This document shows positions 42,036 through 50,241 of a stretch of 64,000 nucleotides of DNA, piece after piece (the first letter of the stretch is position 1; each line of letters starts with the position of its first letter). The position numbers and the translations under genes were made by a program. The DNA lies in contig NZ_FPJO01000007.1 of assembly GCF_900119365.1 (NCBI RefSeq), positions 186,001-250,000 on the forward strand, read 5' to 3'. Under the pieces are notes generated by a model that did not search any database, had not been told where the DNA came from, and worked only from the letters and a program-made list of their open reading frames with translations. The stretch is from Streptomyces atratus (lineage in GTDB: Bacteria > Actinomycetota > Actinomycetes > Streptomycetales > Streptomycetaceae).

Positions 42036-42702
42036 ATGTCCTGGCACCCCCTTCTGGTCCTCGATCACCGCTTGATGCACTGCTCGATCACCGCGTGGTC
42101 GCGTCAAGCCAGACTATCGAACTTGTATTCGAAAACTGGGTTCCGCCATCCAACACCGCTCGTTCGAGTGACCGCCGTCAAGGATTGACCGGGGCGGCGG
42201 AGGGGAGACCTTCTCCGGGAGGCGGGCCACTCGGGGATGAGGGCCCGTGGGGATCGACCTCGAGAGCTCGGGGCTCCAGGTCGAAGCAGGGGAGGACAGG
42301 CCCCGGCGCCGCGAGGCGCCGGGGCCCTCTGTCTTCCGGGAAGCCGCCGACGCCGGTGCGCCGCGATGGGCGGCGGCACCGGCTTCGCGGGCGGCGGCGG
42401 GCGATGCGCGGGGGCTTCCATGAGCACTGCCGCGCGATGTTCGGACGGCCGGGACCACGGCAGCCACGTTCCGGTACGCGCGCCGGACGTGCCGGACGCG
42501 CCAGTACGACGGGCGCATGCACCTGCTCCCTCCCCGACCGCGCGGCCAGTCGGCCGACACTCTCAGGTATGTCTCAGCCACAGCCTGGCACGCGATCCGT
42601 CCGGGCGCTGCAGTTCCGGACGGAAAAAGGGAAAGCGGAATTCACACATGAACGCCCCGCAGACGGCATCCGGCCAAGCGGTGGGACGCGGAGACGAGGC
42701 GC
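42036..42702. other. Long intergenic region with strong secondary structure
   Basis: 667 bases between the hydrolase start and the dmdR1 stop. No convincing protein frame is present. At 42299-42326 a perfect 12-base-arm hairpin with loop GCGA is extended by the flanks 42290-42298 and 42328-42336, and is followed on the plus strand by CTCTGTCTTCC. Another hairpin is formed by TCGACCT and AGGTCGA around 42254-42283. A third, with arms GCCGGTGC and GCACCGGC, lies near 42351-42383. A plus-strand small RNA or an unusual dmdR1 3' end are possibilities. Confidence 0.5.
42290..42338 (+). terminator. Very stable hairpin in the hydrolase/dmdR1 gap
   Basis: Perfect arms 42299-42310 and 42315-42326 with a GCGA tetraloop, plus outer pairing GGAGGACAG with CTGTCTTCC. 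It is 375 bases beyond the dmdR1 stop, so it may end a separate plus-strand transcript rather than dmdR1. Confidence 0.6.
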
Positions 42703-43395
42703 TCAGCGCTTGCCCACGAACACGTGCGAGGCGACCTCGGTGTCCAGCTCCGCCGCCTCGCCGCTGCTGCCGACCAGCACGCCACCGGGCGACTGGGTCA
42801 CGCTGACCACGGAGCCGGGCTGCACACCCGCACGCCGCAGCGTGTACATCAGCTGGGCATCCGTCTGGATCGGCTCACCGATCCGGCGCACGACCACCGT
42901 CTTGCCCTCGGCACCCGGGTCGAGCTCCGACAGGCTCACCATCCCCTCGTCGAGGAAGGGGTCGGCCTCGGCCTTCTCGCCCAGCTCCTCCAGACCCGGG
43001 ATCGGATTCCCGTACGGCGACTCCGTCGGATGACGCAGCAGCTCCAGCACCCGCCGCTCCACGGCCTCGCTCATCACATGCTCCCAGCGGCACGCCTCGG
43101 CGTGGACCTGCTCCCACTCCAGGCCGATCACGTCGACGAGCAGGCACTCGGCGAGCCGGTGCTTGCGCATCACACGCGTCGCCAGGCGGCGCCCCTCGTC
43201 GGTCAGCTCCAGATGCCGGTCGCCCGCGACCTGCACCAGACCGTCACGCTCCATGCGCGCCACCGTCTGGCTGACCGTCGGACCGCTCTGGTCCAGCCGT
43301 TCCGCGATCCGGGCGCGCATGGGGACCACGCCTTCCTCTTCGAGTTCGAGGATGGTGCGGAGGTACATCTCCGTGGTGTCGATCAGTCCGGACAT
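42703..43395 (-). CDS. dmdR1: DtxR-family iron-dependent repressor DmdR1
   Basis: A 230-residue metalloregulator, the length of S. coelicolor DmdR1. The N-terminal helix-turn-helix (MRARIAERLDQSGPTVSQTV, MERDGLVQV) is followed by the metal-binding dimerisation domain with HRLAECLLVD, ACRWEHVMSEAVERR and HPTESPYGNPIPG, and a C-terminal SH3-like domain from about residue 150. With Fe2+ it represses siderophore and iron-uptake genes at iron boxes. The ATG complementary to 43393-43395 matches the known start MSGLIDTTEMYL. It is divergent from the SIS gene across a DasR-like site. A second gene, adm, has been described antiparallel to dmdR1 in S. coelicolor. Confidence 0.9.
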   Translation of the reverse strand: MSGLIDTTEMYLRTILELEEEGVVPMRARIAERLDQSGPTVSQTVARMERDGLVQVAGDRHLELTDEGRRLATRVMRKHRLAECLLVDVIGLEWEQVHAEACRWEHVMSEAVERRVLELLRHPTESPYGNPIPGLEELGEKAEADPFLDEGMVSLSELDPGAEGKTVVVRRIGEPIQTDAQLMYTLRRAGVQPGSVVSVTQSPGGVLVGSSGEAAELDTEVASHVFVGKR

Positions 43396-43416
43396 TCGTG
43401 CCCCTCGATGCTGTGA
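42724..43416 (+). CDS. Antiparallel reading frame over dmdR1, candidate adm homologue
   Basis: A 230-codon plus-strand frame starting at GTG 42724 covers nearly all of dmdR1 on the opposite strand; its product is His/Leu/Arg-rich (LQLRRLAAAADQHATG-like, MTQQLQHPPLHGLAHH). Long antisense frames are ordinary in GC-rich DNA. It is listed because in S. coelicolor an overlapping antiparallel gene, adm, was reported to be expressed and to influence siderophore and antibiotic production. No clear ribosome binding site is seen here, so expression is unproven. Confidence 0.3.
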   Translation: MRGDLGVQLRRLAAAADQHATGRLGHADHGAGLHTRTPQRVHQLGIRLDRLTDPAHDHRLALGTRVELRQAHHPLVEEGVGLGLLAQLLQTRDRIPVRRLRRMTQQLQHPPLHGLAHHMLPAARLGVDLLPLQADHVDEQALGEPVLAHHTRRQAAPLVGQLQMPVARDLHQTVTLHARHRLADRRTALVQPFRDPGAHGDHAFLFEFEDGAEVHLRGVDQSGHSCPSML

Positions 43417-43519
43417 CATGAAAAACGTCGTGCGCTGGCCCTGACCCAATTCTGACGCATACCGCCGACAACCGTGCCGCGCCCGGCGAACACCGTGCAG
43501 CGGAGCCGCCGGGGCGGTA

Positions 43520-43545
43520 TTGACAGGTCACTGGTCCAGACCGCA
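43520..43545 (+). promoter_or_regulatory. DasR-type site overlapping the SIS-gene promoter
   Basis: TTGACA at 43520-43525 is a good -35 element. ACTGGTCCAGACCGCA (43530-43545) matches the DasR responsive element consensus (A-C/G-TGGTCTAGACCA-G/C-T) at most positions and overlaps the spacer. The site lies in the gap between divergent dmdR1 (start 43395) and the SIS gene (start 43607). DasR control of dmdR1 by N-acetylglucosamine status has been described in S. coelicolor. Confidence 0.7.
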
Positions 43546-43606
43546 ACGTGATCCGCGGCATGGACACCCGTGAACACTCTCTCCCCCGCCGGAAAGGGCC
43601 TCCTCG

Positions 43607-44362
43607 ATGAGCGACAGCAAGCTGGCCGGTCAGTTCTTCGACGCAGCGATCGGCCTGCTGGAGCGGGTACGCGACGAGGAGTCCGGCAGCATCGCGGCCG
43701 CCGGTGCCGCGATCGCCGACGCCGTCGCGGCGGGCGGCCGGCTCTTCGCCTTCGGCGCCGGGCACTCCTCGCTCGCCGCGCAGGACGTCGTCTACCGGGC
43801 GGGCGGCCTCGCCCTGATGAACCTGCTGGCCATCCCGGGGACGGTCGGCGTCGACGTCATGCCCGCGACCCTCGGCTCCGCGCTGGAGCGGGTCGACGGA
43901 CTGGCGGGCGCCGTGCTGGACTCCAGCCCCGCCCGGGCCGGCGACGTACTCGTGGTCATCTCGCTCTCCGGACGCAACGCGCTCCCGGTGGAGATGGCGC
44001 AGAACGCACGGGCGCTCGGCCTGAAGGTCATCGGCGTGACGTCGGTGGCGTACGCGGACGGCACCCGCTCCCGGCACGTCTCGGGCGGCTTCCTGCGGGA
44101 CCACTGCGACATCGTGCTCGACAGCAAGATCGCCATCGGTGACGCGGAGCTGACCCTCGACGGGATCGAGGCGCCGTTCGCCCCCGCGTCGACGGTGGTC
44201 ACCAGCGCCCTGATGCAGGCGATGACGGCCGCCGCAGCGGAACAGCTCGTGGAGCGGGGCGTGGAGCCACCGCTGCTGCGCTCGGCGAACGTCGACGGCG
44301 GCCACGAGTGGAACGGGCGCGTGATGACGGAGTACCGGGACCGGATCTTCTACCGGCAGTGA
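43607..44362 (+). CDS. SIS-domain phosphosugar-binding protein
   Basis: A 251-residue SIS-fold protein. The sugar-phosphate pocket motifs are FGAGHSSLAAQD and VVISLSGRNALPVEMA (Ser/Thr-rich loops), with VIGVTSVAYADG following. Members bind or isomerise phosphosugars such as GlcNAc or MurNAc phosphates. ATG start. The upstream promoter overlaps a DasR-type site, which fits an aminosugar link. Confidence 0.88.
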   Translation: MSDSKLAGQFFDAAIGLLERVRDEESGSIAAAGAAIADAVAAGGRLFAFGAGHSSLAAQDVVYRAGGLALMNLLAIPGTVGVDVMPATLGSALERVDGLAGAVLDSSPARAGDVLVVISLSGRNALPVEMAQNARALGLKVIGVTSVAYADGTRSRHVSGGFLRDHCDIVLDSKIAIGDAELTLDGIEAPFAPASTVVTSALMQAMTAAAAEQLVERGVEPPLLRSANVDGGHEWNGRVMTEYRDRIFYRQ

Positions 44363-44395
44363 GCGGTGACAGGTGACGGGCCGGAGAACGCATCG

Positions 44396-45754
44396 TCACC
44401 TCGTCGGCGCCAGCACCTGCGCCAGGTCCACCGCCGCGGCCACCCGCACCGCCACGCTCTCCGCGTACGCCGCGTCGGGACGCTCGAACGCCGTGCGGTG
44501 GGCCGAGCGCAGGAACGTCACCACACCCAGCGTGCGCCCCCTGCTCCGCAGCACCGCGCACAGCGCGTGCACACAGTCGCCCGGCCACTGCCGCTCCGCC
44601 GCCCACGCCCCGGCCCCCGGCCCGGCCCCCGCGCTGGCCCGCACCGAACCCGTGCGGTCCACCGCCTGGAGCGCCGGGTGCCCCGCCACGTACCGCAGCG
44701 GAATGGAACCGCCCGCCACCGGCAGGCACGGGCCAGGCTCACCGGACGGGGTCGCCGCCGCCCGCACCAGCCGCTCCCCCACCACCAGATCGACCAGCGC
44801 ATGGTCCGCGAAGCCCGCCAGCGCGTAGTCCAGATAGGACGTCGCCGCCTCCATCGGGTCCTCGCACTCGGACGCCGACCGCGAGGCCCGGTGCAGTTGG
44901 TTCGACCTGAACCTCATCCGGTCCGCCTCCTGCGCCGCCAGCTTCTCGGCCGTCACGTCCTGGAACAGCCAGCCGACCCCCAGCGGCACCGGCTCCTCGG
45001 CGAGCGGCGACGCCAGCTGCAGAAAACCACTGCGCCAGCAGCGCCGCCGCTCCCCCTCCGCCGTCCGCAGCGTCACCCACAGCTCGGCGGGCGCCGGTGG
45101 TGCGCCCTCGGCGAGCACATGCTGCAACGCGCCCTCCAGGTCCTCGACGCCCTGCACGATCAGCTCCCCCAGCGGGCGCCCCAGCAGCGTCGTGCGGCCG
45201 GCGCCCAGCGCCCGGGCCGCATGCGCGTTGACGATCGTCGGCCGCAGATCCGCGTCGACCAGCACCACGCCCCAGGACGCGTCCTCGAACAGCGCCTCGC
45301 TCAGCGCGATCGACCGCTCCAGATCGATCTGCGCATGCACCTCGCTGAACGCGCAGTACACCCCGGCCGGTCCGCCGTCCGCGCCCCGGACCCCGGCCGA
45401 CTGGGTCCGCACCAGCACCCGCCCGCCGTCCTTGCGCAGCAGCGCGAACTCGTGGACGCGGCGCCCGGCACCGTCCATGGCCGCCATCAGCCGCTCCTGC
45501 ACCTCACCCGCGTCCGCCCGCCGCACCGCCCACCCGGCGAACCCGGACCGCCCCACGGCCTCCTCGGCGGACCAGCCCAGAATCCGCTCGGCCTCGCGGT
45601 TCCAGTGGGTGATCGTGCCGTCCGCGTCGAACGCGCAGAGCGCGGCGTCCATCCCGTCGAGCAACGCGGCGAGCAACTCGGCCCCGTGCCCCGCCTTCGG
45701 CCCCTCGTCGGGCCCGAGCGCTTCGGCCGTTCCACTGCTTGTGGACGCACTCAT
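44396..45754 (-). CDS. PAS-domain signalling protein with C-terminal GAF-like domain
   Basis: A 452-residue soluble protein. PAS 1 (about residues 28-140) has the FDADGTITHWNREAERILGW signature, with AFSEVHAQIDLERSI linking to PAS 2 (about 155-275, VVLVDADLRPTIVNAHAARA). The C-terminal part (about 300-450) resembles a GAF domain. There is no kinase, phosphatase or DNA-binding output domain, unlike the PAS-PP2C proteins it resembles N-terminally, so it may act through a partner. The ATG complementary to 45752-45754 is used; it follows a run of six G. Confidence 0.78.
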   Translation of the reverse strand: MSASTSSGTAEALGPDEGPKAGHGAELLAALLDGMDAALCAFDADGTITHWNREAERILGWSAEEAVGRSGFAGWAVRRADAGEVQERLMAAMDGAGRRVHEFALLRKDGGRVLVRTQSAGVRGADGGPAGVYCAFSEVHAQIDLERSIALSEALFEDASWGVVLVDADLRPTIVNAHAARALGAGRTTLLGRPLGELIVQGVEDLEGALQHVLAEGAPPAPAELWVTLRTAEGERRRCWRSGFLQLASPLAEEPVPLGVGWLFQDVTAEKLAAQEADRMRFRSNQLHRASRSASECEDPMEAATSYLDYALAGFADHALVDLVVGERLVRAAATPSGEPGPCLPVAGGSIPLRYVAGHPALQAVDRTGSVRASAGAGPGAGAWAAERQWPGDCVHALCAVLRSRGRTLGVVTFLRSAHRTAFERPDAAYAESVAVRVAAAVDLAQVLAPTR

Positions 45755-45864
45755 CCCGTACCCCCCGCAGGACGCATCCGGCATTTCCGCACGTCAGACC
45801 ATTGAACTCGAAGGCGCCCCAGCACACGTCGACTTCCCGGAAATCGACCGGCGCATTAATTCGC

Positions 45865-45893
45865 TTGTGCGGTGCCGGGGACGTTCCTAGGCT
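45865..45893 (+). promoter_or_regulatory. Vegetative-type promoter for the leader RNA
   Basis: TTGTGC (45865-45870) and TAGGCT (45888-45893) are separated by 17 bases, matching the principal-sigma pattern of Streptomyces. It points right into the structured region with the 12-codon frame at 45925 and so would start transcription at about 45900. Confidence 0.6.
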
Positions 45894-46120
45894 GCTGCTA
45901 CACGCGAAAGGAGGTGTTCCAGAAGTGATTTCTTCTCGGACTCGTGAGGTGGCTGCGGGCTGACGCCCGTTGTCGCGCTCTTTGCAGTGCAGGCCGGTCG
46001 TCGGCCAATCCCAAGCAGTCACCGACCCGCAGGCTCGCCGGTAAGTCCGGCCGGCTCCTCCGCAAGGAGGGACCAGAGCCTGCGGGTCTCTGCATGTCCG
46101 CAGGGGGCTGCCCCGAAAGG
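45894..46120 (+). ncRNA. Structured RNA with leader peptide, family not recognised
   Basis: Downstream of the promoter at 45865 comes a strong ribosome binding site (AAAGGAGGT, 45907-45915), the short frame at 45925-45963, and a folded region. GACCCGCAGGCTC (46024-46036) pairs perfectly with GAGCCTGCGGGTC (46076-46088) and encloses two smaller hairpins (46037-46051 and 46055-46069), a three-way junction. A GGGG/CCCC hairpin follows near 46105. The stretch lies between the two minus-strand genes (PAS and pdxH), with no plus-strand gene until citrate synthase at 46973. Confidence 0.6.
45925..45963 (+). CDS. 12-residue leader-type peptide
   Basis: GTG start, 12 codons (MISSRTREVAAG), TGA at 45961-45963. 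The ribosome binding site AAAGGAGGT is nine bases upstream, one of the best in the window. The stop codon lies in a CGGGC/GCCCG hairpin loop. The size and position suit a translated leader that controls folding of the RNA behind it. There is no run of one amino acid that would name an attenuator. Confidence 0.6.
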   Translation: MISSRTREVAAG

Positions 46121-46125
46121 ACTCG

Positions 46126-46800
46126 CTACGGGCACAGGCGCTCGACGCGCCACTGATCGCCCTCGCGTACGTACTTCAGCCGGTCGTGCAGCCGGTTCTC
46201 GTGGCCCTGCCAGAACTCGATGGTTTCGGGGACGACACGGAAGCCGCCCCAGTTCGGGGGCGCGGGGACCTGTTCGCCCTCGGGGTAGCGGGCCGCGAGC
46301 TCCTCGTAGCGGGCGAGCAACTCGTCGCGGGAGCCGATCACCGTCGACTGGGGGCTCGCCCAGGCGCCGAGCTGGGAGCCGTGCGGGCGGGTGCGGAAGT
46401 AGGCGACCGTCTCGTCACGGCCGGTCCGGTCCGCCCGGCCGGTGACGATGACCTGGCGGGCCATCGGGTGCCAGGGGAAGAGCAGCGAGACGTACGGGTT
46501 GGCGGTCAGCTCGCGGCCCTTGCGGGATTCGTAGTTGGTGAAGAAGACGAAGCCGCGCTCGTCGTACTTCTTCAGCAGCACGGTGCGCGAGGAGGGCCGG
46601 CCCTCGGGGGTGGCGGTGGAGACCACCATGGCGTTGGGCTCGTGGAGCAGCCCGCCGACGGCGACCTGCCGGAACCAGTGGGCGAACTGCTGCATCGGGT
46701 CGGCGGCCAGCGTGTCCTCGGTGAAGCGCTCGGAGCGGTACTGCTCGCGCATCGCGGCCGGATCGGTGGTGGAATCGGAGGGGGAATCTGCGGTGGGCAC
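46126..46800 (-). CDS. pdxH: Pyridoxamine 5'-phosphate oxidase
   Basis: A 224-residue enzyme. The FMN-binding split-barrel domain includes [20 protein letters not shown] and [15 protein letters not shown]; the C-terminal dimerisation domain contains [17 protein letters not shown] and ends RVERLCP, the PdxH signature. It oxidises pyridoxine and pyridoxamine 5'-phosphate to PLP using O2. The GTG complementary to 46798-46800 gives the family length; an internal ATG near 46752 is an alternative. It is divergent from citrate synthase. Confidence 0.93.
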   Translation of the reverse strand: MPTADSPSDSTTDPAAMREQYRSERFTEDTLAADPMQQFAHWFRQVAVGGLLHEPNAMVVSTATPEGRPSSRTVLLKKYDERGFVFFTNYESRKGRELTANPYVSLLFPWHPMARQVIVTGRADRTGRDETVAYFRTRPHGSQLGAWASPQSTVIGSRDELLARYEELAARYPEGEQVPAPPNWGGFRVVPETIEFWQGHENRLHDRLKYVREGDQWRVERLCP

Positions 46801-46972
46801 GGGGTCATCCTGCCGCAGCGGCAGGCCAGGCCCGGCAAGGAGGGTGTCGGAGGGGCGGGGCCGATTCGAGGTCCTGTGCCGGATGTCACGCTTCCCCGCG
46901 TCAGGGGAACCCGCCAATATCTTGAGGCAGGCCACTGTGGCCTCCGCAGAGCCGCCGACCGAGGGAGCCGCC

Positions 46973-48082
46973 ATGTCCGACTTCGTACCGGGACTAGAGG
47001 GAGTCGTCGCGTTCGAGACGGAGATCGCCGAACCGGACAAGGAAGGCGGTGCGCTCCGTTACCGGGGTGTCGACATCGAGGATCTCGTCGGCCATGTGTC
47101 GTTCGGCAACGTCTGGGGTCTGCTGGTCGACGGGGCGTTCAACCCCGGTCTGCCGCCGGCCGAGCCGTTCCCGATCCCGGTGCACTCCGGGGACATCCGG
47201 GTCGATGTGCAGTCCGCGCTGGCGATGCTCGCCCCGGTGTGGGGTCTGAAACCGCTGCTCGACATCGACGAGCAGACCGCGCGCGACGATCTGGCGCGGG
47301 CCGCCGTGATGGCGCTGTCGTACGTCGCCCAGTCGGCGCGCGGGCAGGGGCTGCCGATGGTCCCGCAGAGCGAGATCGACAAGGCGCAGTCCGTGGTCGA
47401 GCGGTTCATGATCCGCTGGCGGGGCGAGCCGGACCCCAAGCACGTGAAGGCCGTCGACGCGTACTGGACGTCGGCCGCGGAGCACGGCATGAACGCCTCG
47501 ACGTTCACCGCCCGCGTCATCGCGTCGACCGGCGCCGATGTGGCGGCGGCGTTGTCGGGTGCGGTGGGTGCCATGTCGGGTCCGCTGCACGGTGGTGCGC
47601 CGTCCCGGGTGCTCGGCATGATCGAGGAGATCGAGCGGACCGGCGATGCCACCGCGTACGTGAAGAAGGCCCTGGACAAGGGTGAGCGCCTGATGGGTTT
47701 CGGCCACCGGGTCTACCGGGCGGAGGACCCGCGGGCGCGGGTGCTGCGGCGTACCGCCGAGGAGTTGGGCGCGCCGCGCTTCGAGGTGGCGCAGGCGCTG
47801 GAGAAGGCCGCGCTGGAGGAGCTGCACGCGCGGCGCCCGGACCGGGTGCTGGCGACGAACGTGGAGTTCTGGGCGGCGATCATGCTGGACTTCGCGGAGG
47901 TTCCGGCGCACATGTTCACGTCGATGTTCACCTGCGCGCGTACGGCGGGCTGGTCGGCGCACATCCTGGAGCAGAAGCGGACGGGGCGGCTGGTGCGTCC
48001 TTCGGCGCGGTACGTGGGTCCGGGCTCGCGGGATCCGCGGGAGATCGAGGGGTACGGCCAGCTCGCGGATCTGGGGAACTGA
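46973..48082 (+). CDS. Citrate synthase (type 2-like)
   Basis: A 369-residue citrate synthase. The active-site histidines lie in [12 protein letters not shown] and [17 protein letters not shown], and the catalytic Asp in [14 protein letters not shown]. It condenses oxaloacetate with acetyl-CoA to citrate. It lacks the extra N-terminal beta domain of gram-negative type enzymes. ATG start with GAGGGAG upstream. A 31-base piece of its coding sequence (47786-47816) recurs exactly at 50242-50272 in the mosaic downstream of rloB. Confidence 0.92.
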   Translation: MSDFVPGLEGVVAFETEIAEPDKEGGALRYRGVDIEDLVGHVSFGNVWGLLVDGAFNPGLPPAEPFPIPVHSGDIRVDVQSALAMLAPVWGLKPLLDIDEQTARDDLARAAVMALSYVAQSARGQGLPMVPQSEIDKAQSVVERFMIRWRGEPDPKHVKAVDAYWTSAAEHGMNASTFTARVIASTGADVAAALSGAVGAMSGPLHGGAPSRVLGMIEEIERTGDATAYVKKALDKGERLMGFGHRVYRAEDPRARVLRRTAEELGAPRFEVAQALEKAALEELHARRPDRVLATNVEFWAAIMLDFAEVPAHMFTSMFTCARTAGWSAHILEQKRTGRLVRPSARYVGPGSRDPREIEGYGQLADLGN

Positions 48083-48260
48083 GCGCCTCGTCCGGCCCAG
48101 GGCCGAGGTCGGGGGGACCGGTTCCCTCTCCCGCCTCGGCTCCCGTTCGGGTGGAATCACCACCCGCGACGGCTGGTATTCCCTGCAACAGGTTGCCAGC
48201 CTCCTGTACTCGCGATTCACTTGCGCACGGTCCCACTGAATCGCCGGGGGGAGGGCTCAC

Positions 48261-49568
48261 GTGCTGCTGAACTTCAGAGTGTCGAATCATCGCTCGATCC
48301 GGGAAGAGCAAGAACTCCAGCTTCACCCCGCCTACGACGCGGATCGGCCTCCCGGCACGTACTGGCAGGCCGTTCCCGTGGCAGGCCTCTTCGGCGCCAA
48401 CGCGGCCGGCAAGTCGAATCTGCTCGGTGCGTTGGAATACATGGCCCGAATGGTAGTGAACTCGCACCGTGACGCGGAGCCCGACGGCGGAGTCACCCGC
48501 AGCCCCTTCCGTCTGGACACCGCCGCGCTCGAAGAGCCTTCCTGGTACGTGGTGGACCTGCTGCTCGACGGTGTCCGCTACACCTACGGTTTCAGCGTCG
48601 ATGACGAGCGGGTTCTGGACGAATGGCTCTACAGCTATCCGCATGGGAAGAAGCGCAAGATCTTCGAGCGGCCGGACGGCGACGTGCAGCCCGGCGACTC
48701 ACAGGCCAAGCGCGAACTGGAACTGGTCGAGAACATCACCGAACCCAATGTGCTGTTCCTGACCATGGCGGCACGTTCCAGGCAGATGGACTTCCGGCCG
48801 GTCTATGACTGGTTCCTGACAGATTTGAGGTTCGGTCGGCATGGACCGGGCCGCCCCATCGGCCCCGAGGTGGGCCGGATGCTGGAGGCGCCGGAACGTC
48901 ATCCCGAGCTGATGGCCCTCCTGCGCGCGGCTGACCTGGGTATCGAGGAGTGCGGCACGGAGCGCGTGCTCGTGGACGAGGACGCGCTGCGACAGCGGTA
49001 CGGCAGGCGTGTCCCGTTGCGTCTGCTCGCCAGACTGGAAGAGGAGGGGCCGCAAGAACACGTGCGTCCGTGGCTCGGGCACCGCGGTCGTACCGGCGTG
49101 GTGCGGATGGACCTGCACGAGCAGTCCGCCGGCACCCGGGCGCTGCTGGAACAGGCTCCACGGTTCATGTCGGTCCTTCGGCGGGGCGGCACCTTGGTCG
49201 TGGACGAGATCGACTCCAGTCTCCACCCCCTGCTCACCGCGCAGCTCATCGAACTCTTCCAGGACCCGGCCACCAACCCGCACGGAGCGCAACTGGTCTT
49301 CACCACGCACGATGCCAGCCTGCTCGGTCGCATGGGCGGCGAGGACATCCTCAAGCGGGACCAGGTGTGGTTCTTGGAGAAAAATCGCCACGGGGAGACG
49401 GAGTTGTTCGCCCTGTCGGAGTTCAAGCCACGCATCGGGGAGAACCACGAGCGCCGCTACCTGGGCGGCAGCTACGGCGGCGTGCCCTTCATCGACGACA
49501 GTTTCGCCAGAGCGCTGGCGGGCCGGGGGGAGCAGGATGGCGAGGACACCGAAGCCGAGCGGACGTAG
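48261..49568 (+). CDS. RloA-like AAA ATPase of a phage-defence pair
   Basis: A 435-residue SMC/OLD-type ATPase. Walker A is GANAAGKSN (residues 45-53), Walker B TLVVDEID near 311-318 with SSLHP as D-loop, and the H-loop His is in FTTHDASLLG. The N-terminus MLLNFRVSNHRSIREEQEL is typical of the AAA_15/RloA group. No nuclease domain is fused; the effector is the RloB protein encoded next, overlapping by 32 bases. RloA/RloB genes were first noted in type I restriction loci, and AbiL-type pairs of this composition abort phage infection. GTG start with GGGGGGAGGG upstream. Confidence 0.85.
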   Translation: MLLNFRVSNHRSIREEQELQLHPAYDADRPPGTYWQAVPVAGLFGANAAGKSNLLGALEYMARMVVNSHRDAEPDGGVTRSPFRLDTAALEEPSWYVVDLLLDGVRYTYGFSVDDERVLDEWLYSYPHGKKRKIFERPDGDVQPGDSQAKRELELVENITEPNVLFLTMAARSRQMDFRPVYDWFLTDLRFGRHGPGRPIGPEVGRMLEAPERHPELMALLRAADLGIEECGTERVLVDEDALRQRYGRRVPLRLLARLEEEGPQEHVRPWLGHRGRTGVVRMDLHEQSAGTRALLEQAPRFMSVLRRGGTLVVDEIDSSLHPLLTAQLIELFQDPATNPHGAQLVFTTHDASLLGRMGGEDILKRDQVWFLEKNRHGETELFALSEFKPRIGENHERRYLGGSYGGVPFIDDSFARALAGRGEQDGEDTEAERT

Positions 49569-50160
49569 GAGTCCCTCCTTCGAGTCCCGGCTCGACAGAA
49601 GAACCGGGCGTCGAGTCGCTCGGCAGCGATTACTGGTCGTCTGCGGAACCGAAGTGACGGAACGGGACTATGTGCAGGGACTCAAGTCCTCCGTACGGAA
49701 TCCGGCAGTCTCGGTCAAGATCGTCGAGCGCCCCAAGGCACCTTCCCAAGTCGTCGCGTACACAGCGAAGTTACTCGCGTCGGCAGCCGAAGAGTACGAC
49801 CAGGCATGGTGTGTGTTCGATGTCGACGAATTCACGGACATCGACCGCGCCGTGACCGACGCGGACCACAGCGGCATCGGGATCGCGCTGTCGAATCCAT
49901 GCTTTGAACTGTGGTTGTTGCTGCACTTCACCGACCACCGCAGTCACGCCCCGTCGTGCACCCATCTCGTGCCGCACCTGGACAGACACACAGCAGGCGG
50001 ATACAGCAAGACAGGGCTCGACTTCCGCGCCTACGAGAGCACCTGGCGCGAAGCGGTTCGCCGGGCGCGAGAACTGGCGCCGGAGGGCAAGGAACCGGAG
50101 GTGAATCCGTCCACCGGCATGTGGCGGCTTGCCCTCGCCATCGGCGGCCCGGCGACGTAG
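49537..50160 (+). CDS. RloB-family protein, with two TTA codons
   Basis: A 207-residue RloB protein. The family core is visible as LLVVCGTEVTERDYVQGLKS, a WCVFDVDEF acidic Toprim-like strand, and GIALSNPCFELWLLLHF. Together with the RloA-like ATPase it forms a likely abortive-infection system. The ATG at 49537 follows GGGGGGAGCAGG and overlaps the end of the ATPase gene. Two leucine codons are TTA (49630-49632, residue 32; 49771-49773, residue 79). In Streptomyces TTA needs the bldA tRNA, so full expression may wait for late growth. Confidence 0.85.
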   Translation: MARTPKPSGRRSPSFESRLDRRTGRRVARQRLLVVCGTEVTERDYVQGLKSSVRNPAVSVKIVERPKAPSQVVAYTAKLLASAAEEYDQAWCVFDVDEFTDIDRAVTDADHSGIGIALSNPCFELWLLLHFTDHRSHAPSCTHLVPHLDRHTAGGYSKTGLDFRAYESTWREAVRRARELAPEGKEPEVNPSTGMWRLALAIGGPAT

Positions 50161-50241
50161 CGACGTATTCGGTCAGTCCAGTACGCCGTCCAGCAGCGCT
50201 GCCCACTGCGCCACGACCCTCCGGCGGCGGGCCGTGTCGTC
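50071..50241 (+). repeat. Direct repeat, copy 1 (rloB 3' end plus truncated TetR 3' end)
   Basis: Bases 50071-50241 repeat at 51563-51733 with a handful of mismatches. The unit contains the last 30 codons of rloB, the stop, an 11-base spacer and about 70 bases of the 3' end of the TetR gene. The complete TetR gene is only at copy 2, so this copy carries a truncated piece of it. Confidence 0.9.

Noticed and set aside
45894..46120. Named riboswitch or tmRNA/6S/RNase P RNA
   Set aside because: No conserved core of those classes was recognised; only the fold and leader frame can be described.
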